Source: Paracoccus hibiscisoli
GTDB taxonomy: Bacteria > Pseudomonadota > Alphaproteobacteria > Rhodobacterales > Rhodobacteraceae
Assembly (NCBI RefSeq): GCF_005048265.1
Contig: NZ_SUNH01000001.1
Coordinates: forward strand, 16,320-80,319
Length of the DNA: 64,000 nt
Direction of reading: 5' to 3'
The notes beneath the pieces are model-generated. The model did not search any database, was not told the origin of the DNA, and saw only the letters and a program-made list of their open reading frames with translations. Positions 35,532 to 44,442 of the stretch are shown here, one piece after another. Every line of letters starts with the position of its first letter. Position 1 is the first letter of the stretch. A program made the translations under genes and the position numbers.

Positions 35532-36590
35532 TCAGCCACGCTCCCAGGGATAGCCTTCGGCCTCCAGCTCGGCCGAATATTGCGCGATGAGGGCGCGGTA
35601 TTCCTCCAGCAGGGCGGGGCCGTCCAGACCGGCGGCGGTCGCACGGGCCGACCAGTCGTCCAGATAGGGCTGGGCGGCCTCGGTCAGGCGGGCGCGGTCG
35701 TCGTCGGAAAAGCGCACGATCTCTTTGCCGGCATCCTCCAGCATGGCGATCGATTCGGCATTGGCCTCGCCGATGATGCGGCCGAATTCGTCGGCCAGAC
35801 CCTCGCCCGCGGTCATGATGACCTGCTGCTGTTCGGGGGTCAGGTCGTCATAGAGGGCCTTGTTCATCACGATGCCCAGGGCGCCGACCTGGCCCCAGTC
35901 GATGAAGGTGTAGCTGTCGAAGACCTCGTCGAACTTGAGCGCCGCGACCAGATAGGAATAGGTCTGGGTGCAGTCGATCAGCCCGTTCTCCAGGCCCTGA
36001 TAGGCCTCGTAGACGGTCATGTCGACCAGCGTGGCGCCCAGGTCGCGGAAGGTCTGGCCATAGGCGCCGACGCCGCGGACCTTCTTGCCCGCCAGCTGAT
36101 CGACCGAGGTGACCGCCGGTCCCTTGCAGCCCATCTGAACGGCGGACGTTGTGTAGGTCCCCACATAGACCAGGCCCTGATTGGCCAGGTTCTGGGTGAT
36201 CTGTTCGTTATTGCGCATCAGCGCGTCGGTGGCCTTCATGCCGACCCAGGGGTCGGGATTGTCCAGCGGCAGGTCGGCGATGCCGTAAGCCACCAGATCC
36301 TGCGGGAAATAGACGCCGATGACGCTGCCCAGATCGGCCACGCCGTCGCGCAGCGACTGCACCGCGGCGCGTTCGGAAAACAGCGCACCCCCCCAGGTGA
36401 TGTCCAGGCGCAGATCGCCGCCCGACTGTTCGGCGACCTGATCGGCGAACCATTGCGTGGCCTCGGCGCGGGCGCCGCGGTTGGGGCCCGGCTCTCCGTA
36501 GATCAGCACGGTTTCGGCAAGGGTGGGGGCGGCGAAAGCTGCGGTCAGGCCGACAGCCATCAGCGCCGTCCGATACGACGGTGTGGTCAT
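35532..36590 (-). CDS. TRAP transporter substrate-binding protein (DctP type)
   Basis: A 352-aa periplasmic solute receptor of the TAXI/DctP (TRAP) class. A signal peptide (about 1-25, ending PTLA) precedes ETVLIYGEPGPNRGARAEATQWFADQV. The mid-region KKVRGVGAYGQTFRDLG includes the conserved arginine that binds substrate carboxylates in DctP proteins. A GGAG ribosome site lies upstream of ATG 36590. As first gene of the operon it defines the imported compound as a carboxylic acid; which one cannot be read from sequence. Confidence 0.92.
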   Translation of the reverse strand: MTTPSYRTALMAVGLTAAFAAPTLAETVLIYGEPGPNRGARAEATQWFADQVAEQSGGDLRLDITWGGALFSERAAVQSLRDGVADLGSVIGVYFPQDLVAYGIADLPLDNPDPWVGMKATDALMRNNEQITQNLANQGLVYVGTYTTSAVQMGCKGPAVTSVDQLAGKKVRGVGAYGQTFRDLGATLVDMTVYEAYQGLENGLIDCTQTYSYLVAALKFDEVFDSYTFIDWGQVGALGIVMNKALYDDLTPEQQQVIMTAGEGLADEFGRIIGEANAESIAMLEDAGKEIVRFSDDDRARLTEAAQPYLDDWSARATAAGLDGPALLEEYRALIAQYSAELEAEGYPWERG

Positions 36591-36735
36591 GGTGAAACTC
36601 CTCCCTGTTCCACTTTGCAGGCTGCCATTCCACTATGCGGAACGCAAGCCGGAATTGACCGAAACGTGACCGCCACGCTATCTGGCGGTTTTCCGCCCAA
36701 TGCCGGATGTTGCCCCCTCACGATCGGAGCTTCCC

Positions 36736-38019
36736 ATGACGCCCCACCCTGTCCGCCCGCTGATTGCCGCCCTGTGGCTGACCTTTGGCATGGCCCTGCC
36801 CGCCACGGCCCAGACCCCCAACGTCCCCTTCACCGCCGCCCAGATCGAGGCGGCGCAATATGACGGCGGCCCGCTGCCCGCCGGGCGTTCGGCGCTGACC
36901 GCCAAGGTGCAGCTGCTGCTGGACCGGTCGGGCACCTCTCCGGGCGTCATCGACGGCTTCAAGGGCGGCATGAGCCAGAGCGCGATCAAGGCCTTTGAGC
37001 GGCGCACCGGCCTGCCCCAGGACGGGATCATGGACCCGCATGTCTGGAACCTGCTGCAATCCTTTGCCGAGCGTCCGGTCACCCAAAGCTATACCATCAC
37101 CGAGGCCGATGCCGCCGGGCTGGCCGCGTCGATCCCGACCGATTACGCCGAAAAGGCGCTGATGCCCGCCATGGCCCATACCAGCGTGGCCGAGCGTCTG
37201 GGCGAGCGCTTCCACATGGACGAACGCTTCATCGAGTTCCTGAACCCCGGCGTGGCGCTGGTTCCGGGGGCCACGATCCAGGTGATGGCCCCGAACCCGC
37301 CGCTGCGCGGTCAGGTCACGCGCATCATCATCGATAAGGACAACCGCCGCGTCGCCGGATACAACGCGCGCGGCCAGATGATGGTGGATTACCCCGCCAC
37401 CATCGGCAGCAGCGCCACCCCCTCGCCCGAGGGGGTGCACAATGTGCGCACGGTCGCGATCAACCCCAACTATACCTACAACCCCGACGTGAATTTCCGG
37501 CAGGAGGGCAACGACCGCAAGCTGGTGATCCCGCCGGGGCCGAACGGGCCGGTGGGCACGGTCTGGATCGGCCTGACCAAGCCGACCTACGGCATTCACG
37601 GCACGCCGACGCCGTCGCAGCTGTTCTCGAACCAGTCGATGGGCTGCGTGCGCCTGACCAACTGGGATGCAGAGGAGCTGGCCGGCATGGTCGCCATCGG
37701 CGGCACCACGGTCGAGTTTCTGGATGCGGGGGTGACCATCGCCGACGTGACCGGCAGCGGCACCGCCGTCAGCCCCCCCGTGGCCGACATCGCCCTGCCG
37801 CAGGACGGCACGCCCGCCCCCGCAACGCCCGAGCCCAGCCAGCCGCTGGCCCTGCCCGAGGCCGCCACCGCAGACATGCCCGCGCCCGCCGCCGACCCGG
37901 CGGCCTCCGCGCCCGCCGCCGACCCGGCGATCCCCTCGGCCGATCCGCTGAGCGATGCGCTGACCGATGCCCTGCCCGACGGGTTCGTCGTCCCCGCACC
38001 CGAGGCCGCCCAGCCATGA
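36736..38019 (+). CDS. L,D-transpeptidase (YkuD) with peptidoglycan-binding domain
   Basis: A 427-aa exported enzyme that forms 3-3 crosslinks or anchors proteins in peptidoglycan. After a signal peptide (about 1-27, ending PATAQ) come a peptidoglycan-binding domain (about 55-115, LQLLLDRSGTSPGVIDGF-like) and the YkuD domain with His288 in YGIHGTP and the catalytic Cys304 in SMGCVRL. The C-terminal 80 residues are Pro/Ala-rich and probably unstructured. ATG at 36736 was chosen for the signal peptide. It overlaps the extensin-family gene (ATGA) and diverges from dctP. Confidence 0.93.
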   Translation: MTPHPVRPLIAALWLTFGMALPATAQTPNVPFTAAQIEAAQYDGGPLPAGRSALTAKVQLLLDRSGTSPGVIDGFKGGMSQSAIKAFERRTGLPQDGIMDPHVWNLLQSFAERPVTQSYTITEADAAGLAASIPTDYAEKALMPAMAHTSVAERLGERFHMDERFIEFLNPGVALVPGATIQVMAPNPPLRGQVTRIIIDKDNRRVAGYNARGQMMVDYPATIGSSATPSPEGVHNVRTVAINPNYTYNPDVNFRQEGNDRKLVIPPGPNGPVGTVWIGLTKPTYGIHGTPTPSQLFSNQSMGCVRLTNWDAEELAGMVAIGGTTVEFLDAGVTIADVTGSGTAVSPPVADIALPQDGTPAPATPEPSQPLALPEAATADMPAPAADPAASAPAADPAIPSADPLSDALTDALPDGFVVPAPEAAQP

Positions 38020-38828
38020 CACGGGCCCTGGCGCTGGCGCTGATCCTGTCGGCACTGGCCCATCCGGCCGCGGCGCAGGAGCGTCCGCCGGAACGCCCCG
38101 CCCCGGAGGAACCCTTGGAGGCGCCCGAATCGGAGGGGGGTGACATGGACGGGGCGCAGGCCGAGGACGCCCCGGAGCCCGCGACGCCCGGCACCGACGC
38201 CGCCGCGCAGGAGCCCTTTGGCCCGCCACCGCCGCCGGTCTGGTTCACGCTGGCCGAATCGGATGCGCAATTCGATGCCTGCCGCCTGGCGCTGTCGGTG
38301 ATGGGCGCGCGGTTCCGCCCGGTGGCGCCGGTCACCGACCCCGAGATGCGCGATTGCGGCATCGCCCGCCCGCTGCAGCTGGAGGCGATCCTGCCCGGCA
38401 TCGCCCTGACCGGCGCGCCGGTGATGCGCTGTGACACGGCGCTGTCGCTGGCGCTGTGGACGCGCGATTTCCTGCAGCCCGCCACCGCGCTGCTGCCCGA
38501 TGCGCCGCAGTTGACCGGGCTGCAGACCGGCCCCGCCTATTCCTGCCGCGACCGCGTGGGCACCGGCGAGGCCGAGCCGAAACCGTCCGAGCACGGCTAT
38601 GGCAATGCGATCGACGTGATGGGGTTCCTGTTCGACCAGGGCGATCCGGCGCCGATTTTGCCACGCCAGGGCGATGGGAATACGGCCGAAAGCTTCCAGA
38701 AGGCCGCGCAGGGCACCGCCTGCCTGCTGTTCACCACGGTTCTGGGGCCGGGGTCGAATGCGGCGCATGACGACCACCTGCACCTGGACATCGCCGCGCG
38801 CAATGGCGGCTGGCGGCTGTGCGAATAG
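38016..38828 (+). CDS. Extensin family protein (cell-wall associated, secreted)
   Basis: A 270-aa protein with signal peptide (about 1-21, ending PAAA) and an acidic Pro/Glu-rich linker (about 22-75). The conserved domain (about 78-270) has SVMGARFRPVAPVTDPEM, CGIARPLQLEAI, SEHGYGNAIDVMGF and the ending AAHDDHLHLDIA; the histidines and aspartates resemble a zinc site of the D-alanyl-D-alanine carboxypeptidase/VanY-like kind. The four-base overlap with the L,D-transpeptidase gene supports a joint cell-wall role. Activity has not been demonstrated in this family as far as I know. Confidence 0.85.
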   Translation: MTRALALALILSALAHPAAAQERPPERPAPEEPLEAPESEGGDMDGAQAEDAPEPATPGTDAAAQEPFGPPPPPVWFTLAESDAQFDACRLALSVMGARFRPVAPVTDPEMRDCGIARPLQLEAILPGIALTGAPVMRCDTALSLALWTRDFLQPATALLPDAPQLTGLQTGPAYSCRDRVGTGEAEPKPSEHGYGNAIDVMGFLFDQGDPAPILPRQGDGNTAESFQKAAQGTACLLFTTVLGPGSNAAHDDHLHLDIAARNGGWRLCE

Positions 38829-38831
38829 GGC

Positions 38832-39563
38832 TCAGCGGCTGTGACGTTCCATGTCCAGATAGGTGGGGTCGAACCGGGCAAGCATCGCCAGGCCCTTCCA
38901 GTCCAGAATCGTGACATCCGCCCCCGACCAGCGCAGCAGCCCCCGGTCGCGCAGATCGCGCACCGCGCGGTTCACGTGGATCGGCGAATAGCCCAGGATA
39001 TCGGCCAGCTCGCGCTGCAGCAGCGGCAGGGCGAACTGATGGTTCGCCGCAGCACCCACCGCGTTCAGGCGCGTGTAGACCTCGCAGAGCAGATGGGCCA
39101 GATGCGCGCTGGAGCGCAGCGAGGCCGCCGCCACCAGCCATTGCCGATGCACCGCCGCGTCGATCAGCGTCGCCATCCACAGCAGGCGCGTCAGGTGGGG
39201 AAAATTCTCGGTGATCTCGATCAGCTCGTCATGGTCGACGAACTCGACCTCGGCATGGCCCACGGCCACGACGGAATGCTCCAGCCCGGCCAGCACGAAG
39301 CCGTGCAGATCGACGAAATCGCCCGGCACATGCAGCGCGGTGATGACCCGTTCGTCCGGCCGTCCGACCAGCTGATGAGACCGCGCCGACATGCCACGCA
39401 GCATCATGCAGCTGCGCTTGGCCAGACGGTCGACGGGGACGATCACCTCTCCGGGGGCAAAGCTGACATGCTGGGTCCGCAGGGCGCGCAGACGCGCCAG
39501 ATCCCGTTCCGGCAGGCTGTCACGACGTTGAAGGAAGCGGATAAAATACTCTGTGATCGCCAT
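38832..39563 (-). CDS. Crp/Fnr family transcriptional regulator (no iron-sulfur ligands)
   Basis: A 243-aa regulator. Residues about 25-130 form a cyclic-nucleotide-binding fold (FAPGEVIVPVDRLAKRSCMML, then HVPGDFVDLHGFVLAG). The C-terminal HTH (about 165-225) has LPLLQRELADILGYSPIHVNRAVRDLRDRGLL. The N-terminal cysteine cluster of oxygen-sensing FNR is lacking, so it is not FnrL. ATG at 39563 has a fine AAAGGAGGG site. It stands between cell-wall genes and the flagellar island; its ligand and targets are unknown. Confidence 0.88.
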   Translation of the reverse strand: MAITEYFIRFLQRRDSLPERDLARLRALRTQHVSFAPGEVIVPVDRLAKRSCMMLRGMSARSHQLVGRPDERVITALHVPGDFVDLHGFVLAGLEHSVVAVGHAEVEFVDHDELIEITENFPHLTRLLWMATLIDAAVHRQWLVAAASLRSSAHLAHLLCEVYTRLNAVGAAANHQFALPLLQRELADILGYSPIHVNRAVRDLRDRGLLRWSGADVTILDWKGLAMLARFDPTYLDMERHSR

Positions 39564-39704
39564 TCCGCCCTCCTTTCCAAAATTTGCCGGACACTTGCAA
39601 ATCGCGATTCGGGGTGCAATGCCCGCCCGTCGCGTTCTAACATTGATCAATCGCCTAACGTCGCTGCGCCGCGCAAGGTTTCGCCTTGCGTGAAATGGAC
39701 CGAC

Positions 39705-41024
39705 TTACAGGCGGGCCCGCGGCAGGCGCAATGCCGCCTCCAGCGCGGCAAAGCTGTCGGGAATGCCCGGACAGCGGCGGGTGACGAATTCGTCCAGCTG
39801 CGGGAACAGGCGCACGGCCTCGTCCAGCTTGGGGTCCGAACCGGGCGCATAGAGGCCCGCGCGGATCATCAGTTCTGATTCGGCATAGGCGCCCAGGGCC
39901 GCGCGGGCCCGTGCGATGGCCACGTTCTCGACCGCGCTGGCGGCATCGGGCAAGGACCGCGAGACCGAGCGGACCACATCCACCGCCGGAAAGCGCCCGC
40001 GTTCCGCGATGGTGCGGTCCAGCACCACATGCCCGTCCAGCGTGCCGCGCAGGATGTCGGCCACCGGCTCCTCCATGTCGGAACCCGCGACCAGCACACT
40101 GAAGATGCCGGTGATGTCGCCCGTGCCCTCGGGGCCCGGCCCCGCGCGTTCCGCCAGCCCCATGATCAGGTTCGACACCGACGGCGGAAAGCCGCGATAG
40201 CTGGCCGGTTCGCCCGCCGCCAGGGCGATCTCGCGATGCGCCTCGGCAAAGCGGGTGATCGAATCAGCCAGGAACAGCACGTGGCGGCCCTCGTCGCGGA
40301 AATGCTCGGCCACGGCCATCGCGGCCCAGGCACAGCGCCTGCGGATCAAAGGAGAGCGGTCCGAGGTCGCCGCCACGATCACGGTGCGGGCCATGCCCTC
40401 GGGGCCCATGGTCTTTTCGACGAATTCGCGCAGCTCGCGGCCGCGTTCGCCGATCATGGCGATGACCACCACATCGGCCTGCACCCCCCGCGCCATCTGC
40501 GACAGCAGCGTGGACTTGCCCACCCCCGACCCGGCGAACAGACCGATTCGCTGCCCCGCGACCAGCGGCAGCAGCGTGTCAAAGACCGCCAACCCCGTAG
40601 CCAGCCGCGCGCCAAGGCGTTTGCGGGTGACGGCGGGCGGGGCCTCGGCGCGAAAGTTGCGCTCGACCAGGCCCTGCGGCAGGGGGCGGCCGTCCAGCGG
40701 CTGACCCAGGGGGTCGATGATGCGCCCGATCCAGGCGTCGCAGGGCGCGATTCGCGGCGCGAAGGCCAGCTGAACCTCGGCGCCGACCGACAGGCCCTCG
40801 ATCGCGCCTTCGGGCAGGATCTGGGCGGCGCGGGGGGACAGGCCCACGACCTCGCCGCCCAGATCGGCCTGCGGCAGGGCGATTCGCACCCGGTCGCCCA
40901 CCGAGGCACGCCCGTTCAGCCCCTCGACCGCGATCAGGCCGGCGCGGATCGACTGGACGCGTCCGTAATGGTGCGCCAGCCGCAGCTGCGACAGGCGGCG
41001 GGCGATCGATTCAAGTTTATCCAT
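39705..41024 (-). CDS. fliI: Flagellum-specific ATPase FliI
   Basis: A 439-aa F1-beta-like ATPase that powers or coordinates flagellar type III export. Walker A is GSGVGKST at about residues 165-172; the family-specific LADSITRFAEAHREIALAAGEP and GERGREL follow. The N-terminal beta-barrel domain spans about 20-90. It is divergent from flgB across a 98-base region with a CtrA-like site. FliH and FliJ, its usual partners, are not encoded nearby. Confidence 0.95.
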   Translation of the reverse strand: MDKLESIARRLSQLRLAHHYGRVQSIRAGLIAVEGLNGRASVGDRVRIALPQADLGGEVVGLSPRAAQILPEGAIEGLSVGAEVQLAFAPRIAPCDAWIGRIIDPLGQPLDGRPLPQGLVERNFRAEAPPAVTRKRLGARLATGLAVFDTLLPLVAGQRIGLFAGSGVGKSTLLSQMARGVQADVVVIAMIGERGRELREFVEKTMGPEGMARTVIVAATSDRSPLIRRRCAWAAMAVAEHFRDEGRHVLFLADSITRFAEAHREIALAAGEPASYRGFPPSVSNLIMGLAERAGPGPEGTGDITGIFSVLVAGSDMEEPVADILRGTLDGHVVLDRTIAERGRFPAVDVVRSVSRSLPDAASAVENVAIARARAALGAYAESELMIRAGLYAPGSDPKLDEAVRLFPQLDEFVTRRCPGIPDSFAALEAALRLPRARL

Positions 41025-41086
41025 CAGGGCGTCCTCACCGGGGCTGCAATTTCGGGTCCTTGAAACGGTTTCTAAACCAATTGGGG

Positions 41087-41101
41087 TTAAGACCGGGTTT
41101 A
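41087..41101. promoter_or_regulatory. CtrA-like box between fliI and flgB
   Basis: TTAA-GACCGGG-TTTA matches the CtrA consensus TTAA-N7-TTAA at 7 of 8 fixed positions. It lies 21 bases before the flgB start and 63 from the fliI start, in the divergent promoter region. Confidence 0.5.
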
Positions 41102-41122
41102 TCGAGATTGAGGAGAAGCCTC

Positions 41123-41512
41123 ATGTTTGAGAAGATCGAGATGCTGAGAATGGCCCGCGCCATGGGCCTGCACACGCAAAGCCGCCATATCGAGGTGGCG
41201 CGCAACATCGCCAATGCCGACACGCCCGGATACCGGGCGCGCGACATGCAGCCCTTTTCGGAGGCCTATCGCAAGGCCGACGGGACGGGGCCGCTGCGGG
41301 TGTCGAATGCCCGCCACTTGGACAGCCCCGCCTGGTCGCCCGGCGGCGCGCGGGTGATCGAGACCGCGGGACCGGTCTCGCCCAATGGCAACTCGGTGTC
41401 GCTGGAGGATCAGATGGTCCGCGCCGCCGAGGTGAAAAGCCACCATGACCGATCGCTGGCCATCTATCGCTCCGGGTTGGACCTGGTGCGGTCCAGCCTG
41501 GGACGCAGGTAA
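41123..41512 (+). CDS. flgB: Flagellar proximal rod protein FlgB
   Basis: A 129-aa rod protein. It carries the HIEVARNIANADTPGYRARD motif common to rod/hook axial proteins near residues 22-41 and a helical C-terminus. FlgB with FlgC, FlgF and FliE builds the proximal rod through the periplasm. Start ATG at 41123 follows GAGGAGAAG. It is first in the rightward flagellar operon flgB-flgC-fliE-fliQ-flgF-flgG-flgA-flgH-fliL. Confidence 0.93.
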   Translation: MFEKIEMLRMARAMGLHTQSRHIEVARNIANADTPGYRARDMQPFSEAYRKADGTGPLRVSNARHLDSPAWSPGGARVIETAGPVSPNGNSVSLEDQMVRAAEVKSHHDRSLAIYRSGLDLVRSSLGRR

Positions 41513-41524
41513 GGAACCACCCCC

Positions 41525-41917
41525 ATGACCGATCCGATTTCGCCGCTGCGCCTGGCAGCGTCGGGGATGCGTGCGCAGACCGAACGCCTGCGCCACACCG
41601 CCGAGAACATCGCCAATGCCGACACGCCCGGCTATCGCCGCAAGCTGGTCAGCTTTGAGGAGGCCATCCGCTTCGGCCGCCCGACGGGCGAGGTCGAGGC
41701 CGGGCGCATGCGCCTGGACCAGTCGGTGCTGCCGCGCATCCACGACCCCGCGCATCCGATGGCCGACCAGGACGGCTATTACGACGGCTCGAACGTCGAT
41801 CTGGTGATCGAGCTGGCCGATTCGCGCGAGGCGGGCCGCAGCTACGAGGCCAACCTGCGCATGTTCGAACAGACCCGCCAGATGAGCTCTGCTCTTCTCG
41901 ATCTTATCCGCCGCTAG
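41525..41917 (+). CDS. flgC: Flagellar rod protein FlgC
   Basis: A 130-aa rod protein with the flagellar axial motif TAENIANADTPGYRRKLV near residues 20-40 and the C-terminal helix SYEANLRMFEQTRQM typical of FlgC. It assembles with FlgB in the proximal rod. The gene lies 12 bases after flgB and 14 before fliE in the same operon. Confidence 0.94.
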   Translation: MTDPISPLRLAASGMRAQTERLRHTAENIANADTPGYRRKLVSFEEAIRFGRPTGEVEAGRMRLDQSVLPRIHDPAHPMADQDGYYDGSNVDLVIELADSREAGRSYEANLRMFEQTRQMSSALLDLIRR

Positions 41918-41931
41918 AAAGGCCGCCTCCC

Positions 41932-42222
41932 ATGATCACCGGACTGAATGCCGCCAACGCCTATTCCGCCGCCCGCCAGGCCGTGGCCCCGGATGCGCAA
42001 AGCGCGTCCCAGACCCTGGCCCGCGTCGGCCAGGCGGCCGAGGATTTCGCCGCCCAGATGGCCCAGGTCGACCAGGTCTCGACCAGCGCGATGATGGGCC
42101 AGACCAGCACCCAGCAGCTGGTCCAGACCATCGCCGAGGCCGAACTGACCATGAACACCGTCGTCGCCATCCGCGACAAGGTGGTCGAGGCCTATCAGGA
42201 AATCCTGCGGATGCCCGTGTGA
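41932..42222 (+). CDS. fliE: Flagellar hook-basal body protein FliE
   Basis: A 96-aa protein linking the MS ring to the rod. The C-terminal half shows the FliE pattern MGQTSTQQLVQTIAEAELTMNTVVAIRDKVVEAYQEILRMPV. The length is near the family norm of about 100. It is preceded by flgC and followed by fliQ in one operon. Confidence 0.92.
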   Translation: MITGLNAANAYSAARQAVAPDAQSASQTLARVGQAAEDFAAQMAQVDQVSTSAMMGQTSTQQLVQTIAEAELTMNTVVAIRDKVVEAYQEILRMPV

Positions 42223-42238
42223 TGGAAGGGACGCTGTG

Positions 42239-42505
42239 ATGGGAGAGACGGTCCTTTTCGACATGCTGCGCCAGGCACTGCTGATCGCGGTGCGGATCTC
42301 GGCGCCGCTGCTGGGGGTGGCGCTCATCGCGGGCGTGGTCATCGGCCTGTTCCAGGCGCTGACCTCGGTCCAGGAGATGACCCTGACCTTCGTGCCCAAG
42401 GTCGGGCTGATGCTGGTCGTGTTCTGGGTCTCCATGAGCTTCATGACCACCGCCCTGGCCGATTTCTACCTGGGCGAAATCATTCCCCTGATCGCGGGGC
42501 GCTGA
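42239..42505 (+). CDS. fliQ: Flagellar export apparatus protein FliQ
   Basis: An 88-aa inner-membrane component of the flagellar type III export gate, with two hydrophobic helices (about 14-38 and 50-72) and the family motif VGLFQALTSVQEMTLTFVPK written here as IGLFQALTSVQEMTL. It is the only export-gate gene in the window; fliP, fliR, flhA and flhB are elsewhere. The stop is one base before the flgF start. Confidence 0.93.
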   Translation: MGETVLFDMLRQALLIAVRISAPLLGVALIAGVVIGLFQALTSVQEMTLTFVPKVGLMLVVFWVSMSFMTTALADFYLGEIIPLIAGR

Positions 42506-42506
42506 G

Positions 42507-43223
42507 ATGGACAACGCCATCTATGCCAGCCTGTCGCGTCAATCCGGCCTGATGGCCGAGATGCGGGTCGTGGCCAACAACATCGCCAACGCCAACACCA
42601 CCGGATACCGCCGCGAGGGCGTGATCTTTGCCGAACACCTGTCGGCGCTGGACCGTCAGGGCGACACGCTGTCGATGGCGCATGCGCGCGGCCGCCTGCT
42701 GGACCTGCAACAGGGGTCGCTGACCCAGACGAACAACAGCATGGATCTGGCCATCGAGGGCGAGGGCTTCTTTCTGGTCGAGGCCCCCGACGGGCTGCGC
42801 CTGACCCGTGCCGGCGCCTTCATGCCCTCGCCCGAGGGCGAGCTGATGACCGCCGAGGGCCACCGCCTGCTGGACGAGGGGCAGGCCCCCATCATCCTGC
42901 CCGCCGGTGCCAGTTCGGTCGCGGTGGGCCAGGACGGGACGCTGTCGTCGAACGGCCTGCCCTTTGGCCGCATCGGCCTGTTCACCCCGCCCGAGGGCGT
43001 GGACCTGTCGCGCCAGAGCGGCACCGCCTTCACCATCGACGGCGCCCCCCAGCCCGTCGAAGAGGGCCGCATCCGCCAAGGCTTTCTGGAGGAATCCAAC
43101 GTCGATCCGATCATGGAGATCACACGCATGATCGAGGTCCAGCGCGCCTACGAGCTGGGCCAGACCTTCCTGGATCGCGAGGATCAGCGCATCCGCGGCG
43201 CGATCACCGCCATGACCCGTTAA
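42507..43223 (+). CDS. flgF: Flagellar basal-body rod protein FlgF
   Basis: A 238-aa proximal rod protein. It contains the axial motif VVANNIANANTTGYRREG near residues 22-39, the NSMDLAIEGEGFF segment and the C-terminal SNVDPIMEITRMIEVQRAYELGQ helix. Together these distinguish it from FlgG, which is encoded ten bases downstream. It lies in the flgB-fliL operon. Confidence 0.93.
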   Translation: MDNAIYASLSRQSGLMAEMRVVANNIANANTTGYRREGVIFAEHLSALDRQGDTLSMAHARGRLLDLQQGSLTQTNNSMDLAIEGEGFFLVEAPDGLRLTRAGAFMPSPEGELMTAEGHRLLDEGQAPIILPAGASSVAVGQDGTLSSNGLPFGRIGLFTPPEGVDLSRQSGTAFTIDGAPQPVEEGRIRQGFLEESNVDPIMEITRMIEVQRAYELGQTFLDREDQRIRGAITAMTR

Positions 43224-43232
43224 GGAGCCGCC

Positions 43233-44018
43233 ATGAGAGCCCTGCAGATCGCCGCCACCGGCATGAGCGCCCAGCAGACCCGCGTCGAGGTCATCTCGAA
43301 CAACCTCGCGAACATGTCCACCACGGGCTATAACGCCCGGCGGGCCGAATTCGCTGACCTGCATTACCAGCAGGCCGCCCGTCCCGGCAGCGTTACCGCC
43401 GCCGACGGCACCGTCATCCCCGCAGGCGTCCAGCTGGGCCTGGGCGTGCGCCCCACCGCCGTCAGCGTTAACCTGCAACAGGGCGCGCTGAACCAGACCG
43501 GCGGCGATCTGGACCTGGCCATCGAGGGCGACGGCTATCTGGAGGTGACGCTGCCCGCGGGCATCTCGGGCTATACGCGCGACGGCGGCCTGAAACGGTC
43601 TCCCGAGGGGCTGATCGTGACCTCGGACGGCTATCCGCTGGTCCCCAACATCACCATCCCCGACGACGCCCGCGCCATCACCATCAATGCCGGCGGCGAG
43701 GTCTATGCCTATTTCACCGACCGGGTCGAACCCGAGCTGCTGGGCCAGTTCACCCTGGCAGGCTTTGCCAACGAGAAGGGCCTGGAGGCGATCGGCTCGA
43801 ACCTGTTCGTCGAGACGGCGGCCTCGGGCGGGCCGCAGGTGGTGAACCCCGGCCAGGACGGGCTGGGCACGCTGCGCCAGGGCTATCTGGAGGAAAGCTC
43901 TGTCGATGCGGTGCGCGAGATCACCGAACTGATCAAGGCGCAGCGCGGCTACGAGCTGAATGCCAAGGTCATCACCGCCGCCGACCAGATGCTCGGCGCG
44001 ACGACGCAGGTGCGGTGA
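43233..44018 (+). CDS. flgG: Flagellar distal rod protein FlgG
   Basis: A 261-aa distal rod subunit starting MRALQIAATGMSAQQTRVEV with NNLANMSTTGYNARRAEF following. The QQGALNQTGGDLDLAIEGDGYLEV region and C-terminal SSVDAVREITELIKAQRGYELNAKV match FlgG well. Length is typical. The TGATG overlap couples it to flgA. Confidence 0.96.
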   Translation: MRALQIAATGMSAQQTRVEVISNNLANMSTTGYNARRAEFADLHYQQAARPGSVTAADGTVIPAGVQLGLGVRPTAVSVNLQQGALNQTGGDLDLAIEGDGYLEVTLPAGISGYTRDGGLKRSPEGLIVTSDGYPLVPNITIPDDARAITINAGGEVYAYFTDRVEPELLGQFTLAGFANEKGLEAIGSNLFVETAASGGPQVVNPGQDGLGTLRQGYLEESSVDAVREITELIKAQRGYELNAKVITAADQMLGATTQVR

Positions 44019-44431
44019 TGCGCGCGCTGGTCCTGATCCTGGCGCTGCTGCCCGGCGCCGTCCATGCGGGCGGCCTGGGCGCGGCGCGCACCCTGCCCGC
44101 GGGCAGCGTGATCGGCGCGGGCGACCTGCGCGTGGTCGACACCGACCGCCCCGGCCTGACCGATCCGTCGGCGGCCATCGGCATGCAGACCCGCATCACC
44201 ATCTACGAGGGCCGCCCGCTGCACGCCAACATGCTGCAGGCCCCCCGCGTGGTCGGCCGCAACCAGATCGTCCGCCTGCGCTTTCAGCGCGGCGGCTTGC
44301 GGATCGACACCGAGGGGCGCGCCATGTCGGACGGCGCCGCAGGCGAGCTGATCCGCGTCATGAACATGGGCTCGCGCAGCACCGTCACCGCGCAGGTTCT
44401 GCCCGATGGCACGCTGGCCGTGCTGAACTGA
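44018..44431 (+). CDS. flgA: Flagellar P-ring assembly chaperone FlgA
   Basis: A 137-aa periplasmic chaperone for the P-ring protein FlgI. A signal peptide (about 1-17) precedes the SAF/ChapFlgA domain with TLPAGSVIGAGDLRVVDTD, IGMQTRITIYEGRPL and NMGSRSTVTAQVLPDG. It is a short form without the N-terminal domain found in enteric FlgA, as is usual in alphaproteobacteria. Start ATG overlaps the flgG stop (TGATG). Confidence 0.9.
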   Translation: MRALVLILALLPGAVHAGGLGAARTLPAGSVIGAGDLRVVDTDRPGLTDPSAAIGMQTRITIYEGRPLHANMLQAPRVVGRNQIVRLRFQRGGLRIDTEGRAMSDGAAGELIRVMNMGSRSTVTAQVLPDGTLAVLN

Positions 44432-44442
44432 AAGGAAAACCT

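Noticed and set aside
39642..39651. Palindrome ATTGATCAAT upstream of the Crp/Fnr-type gene, resembling an FNR box
   Set aside because: The FNR consensus needs TTGAT-N4-ATCAA; here the half sites abut with no spacer, so it is only a partial likeness.
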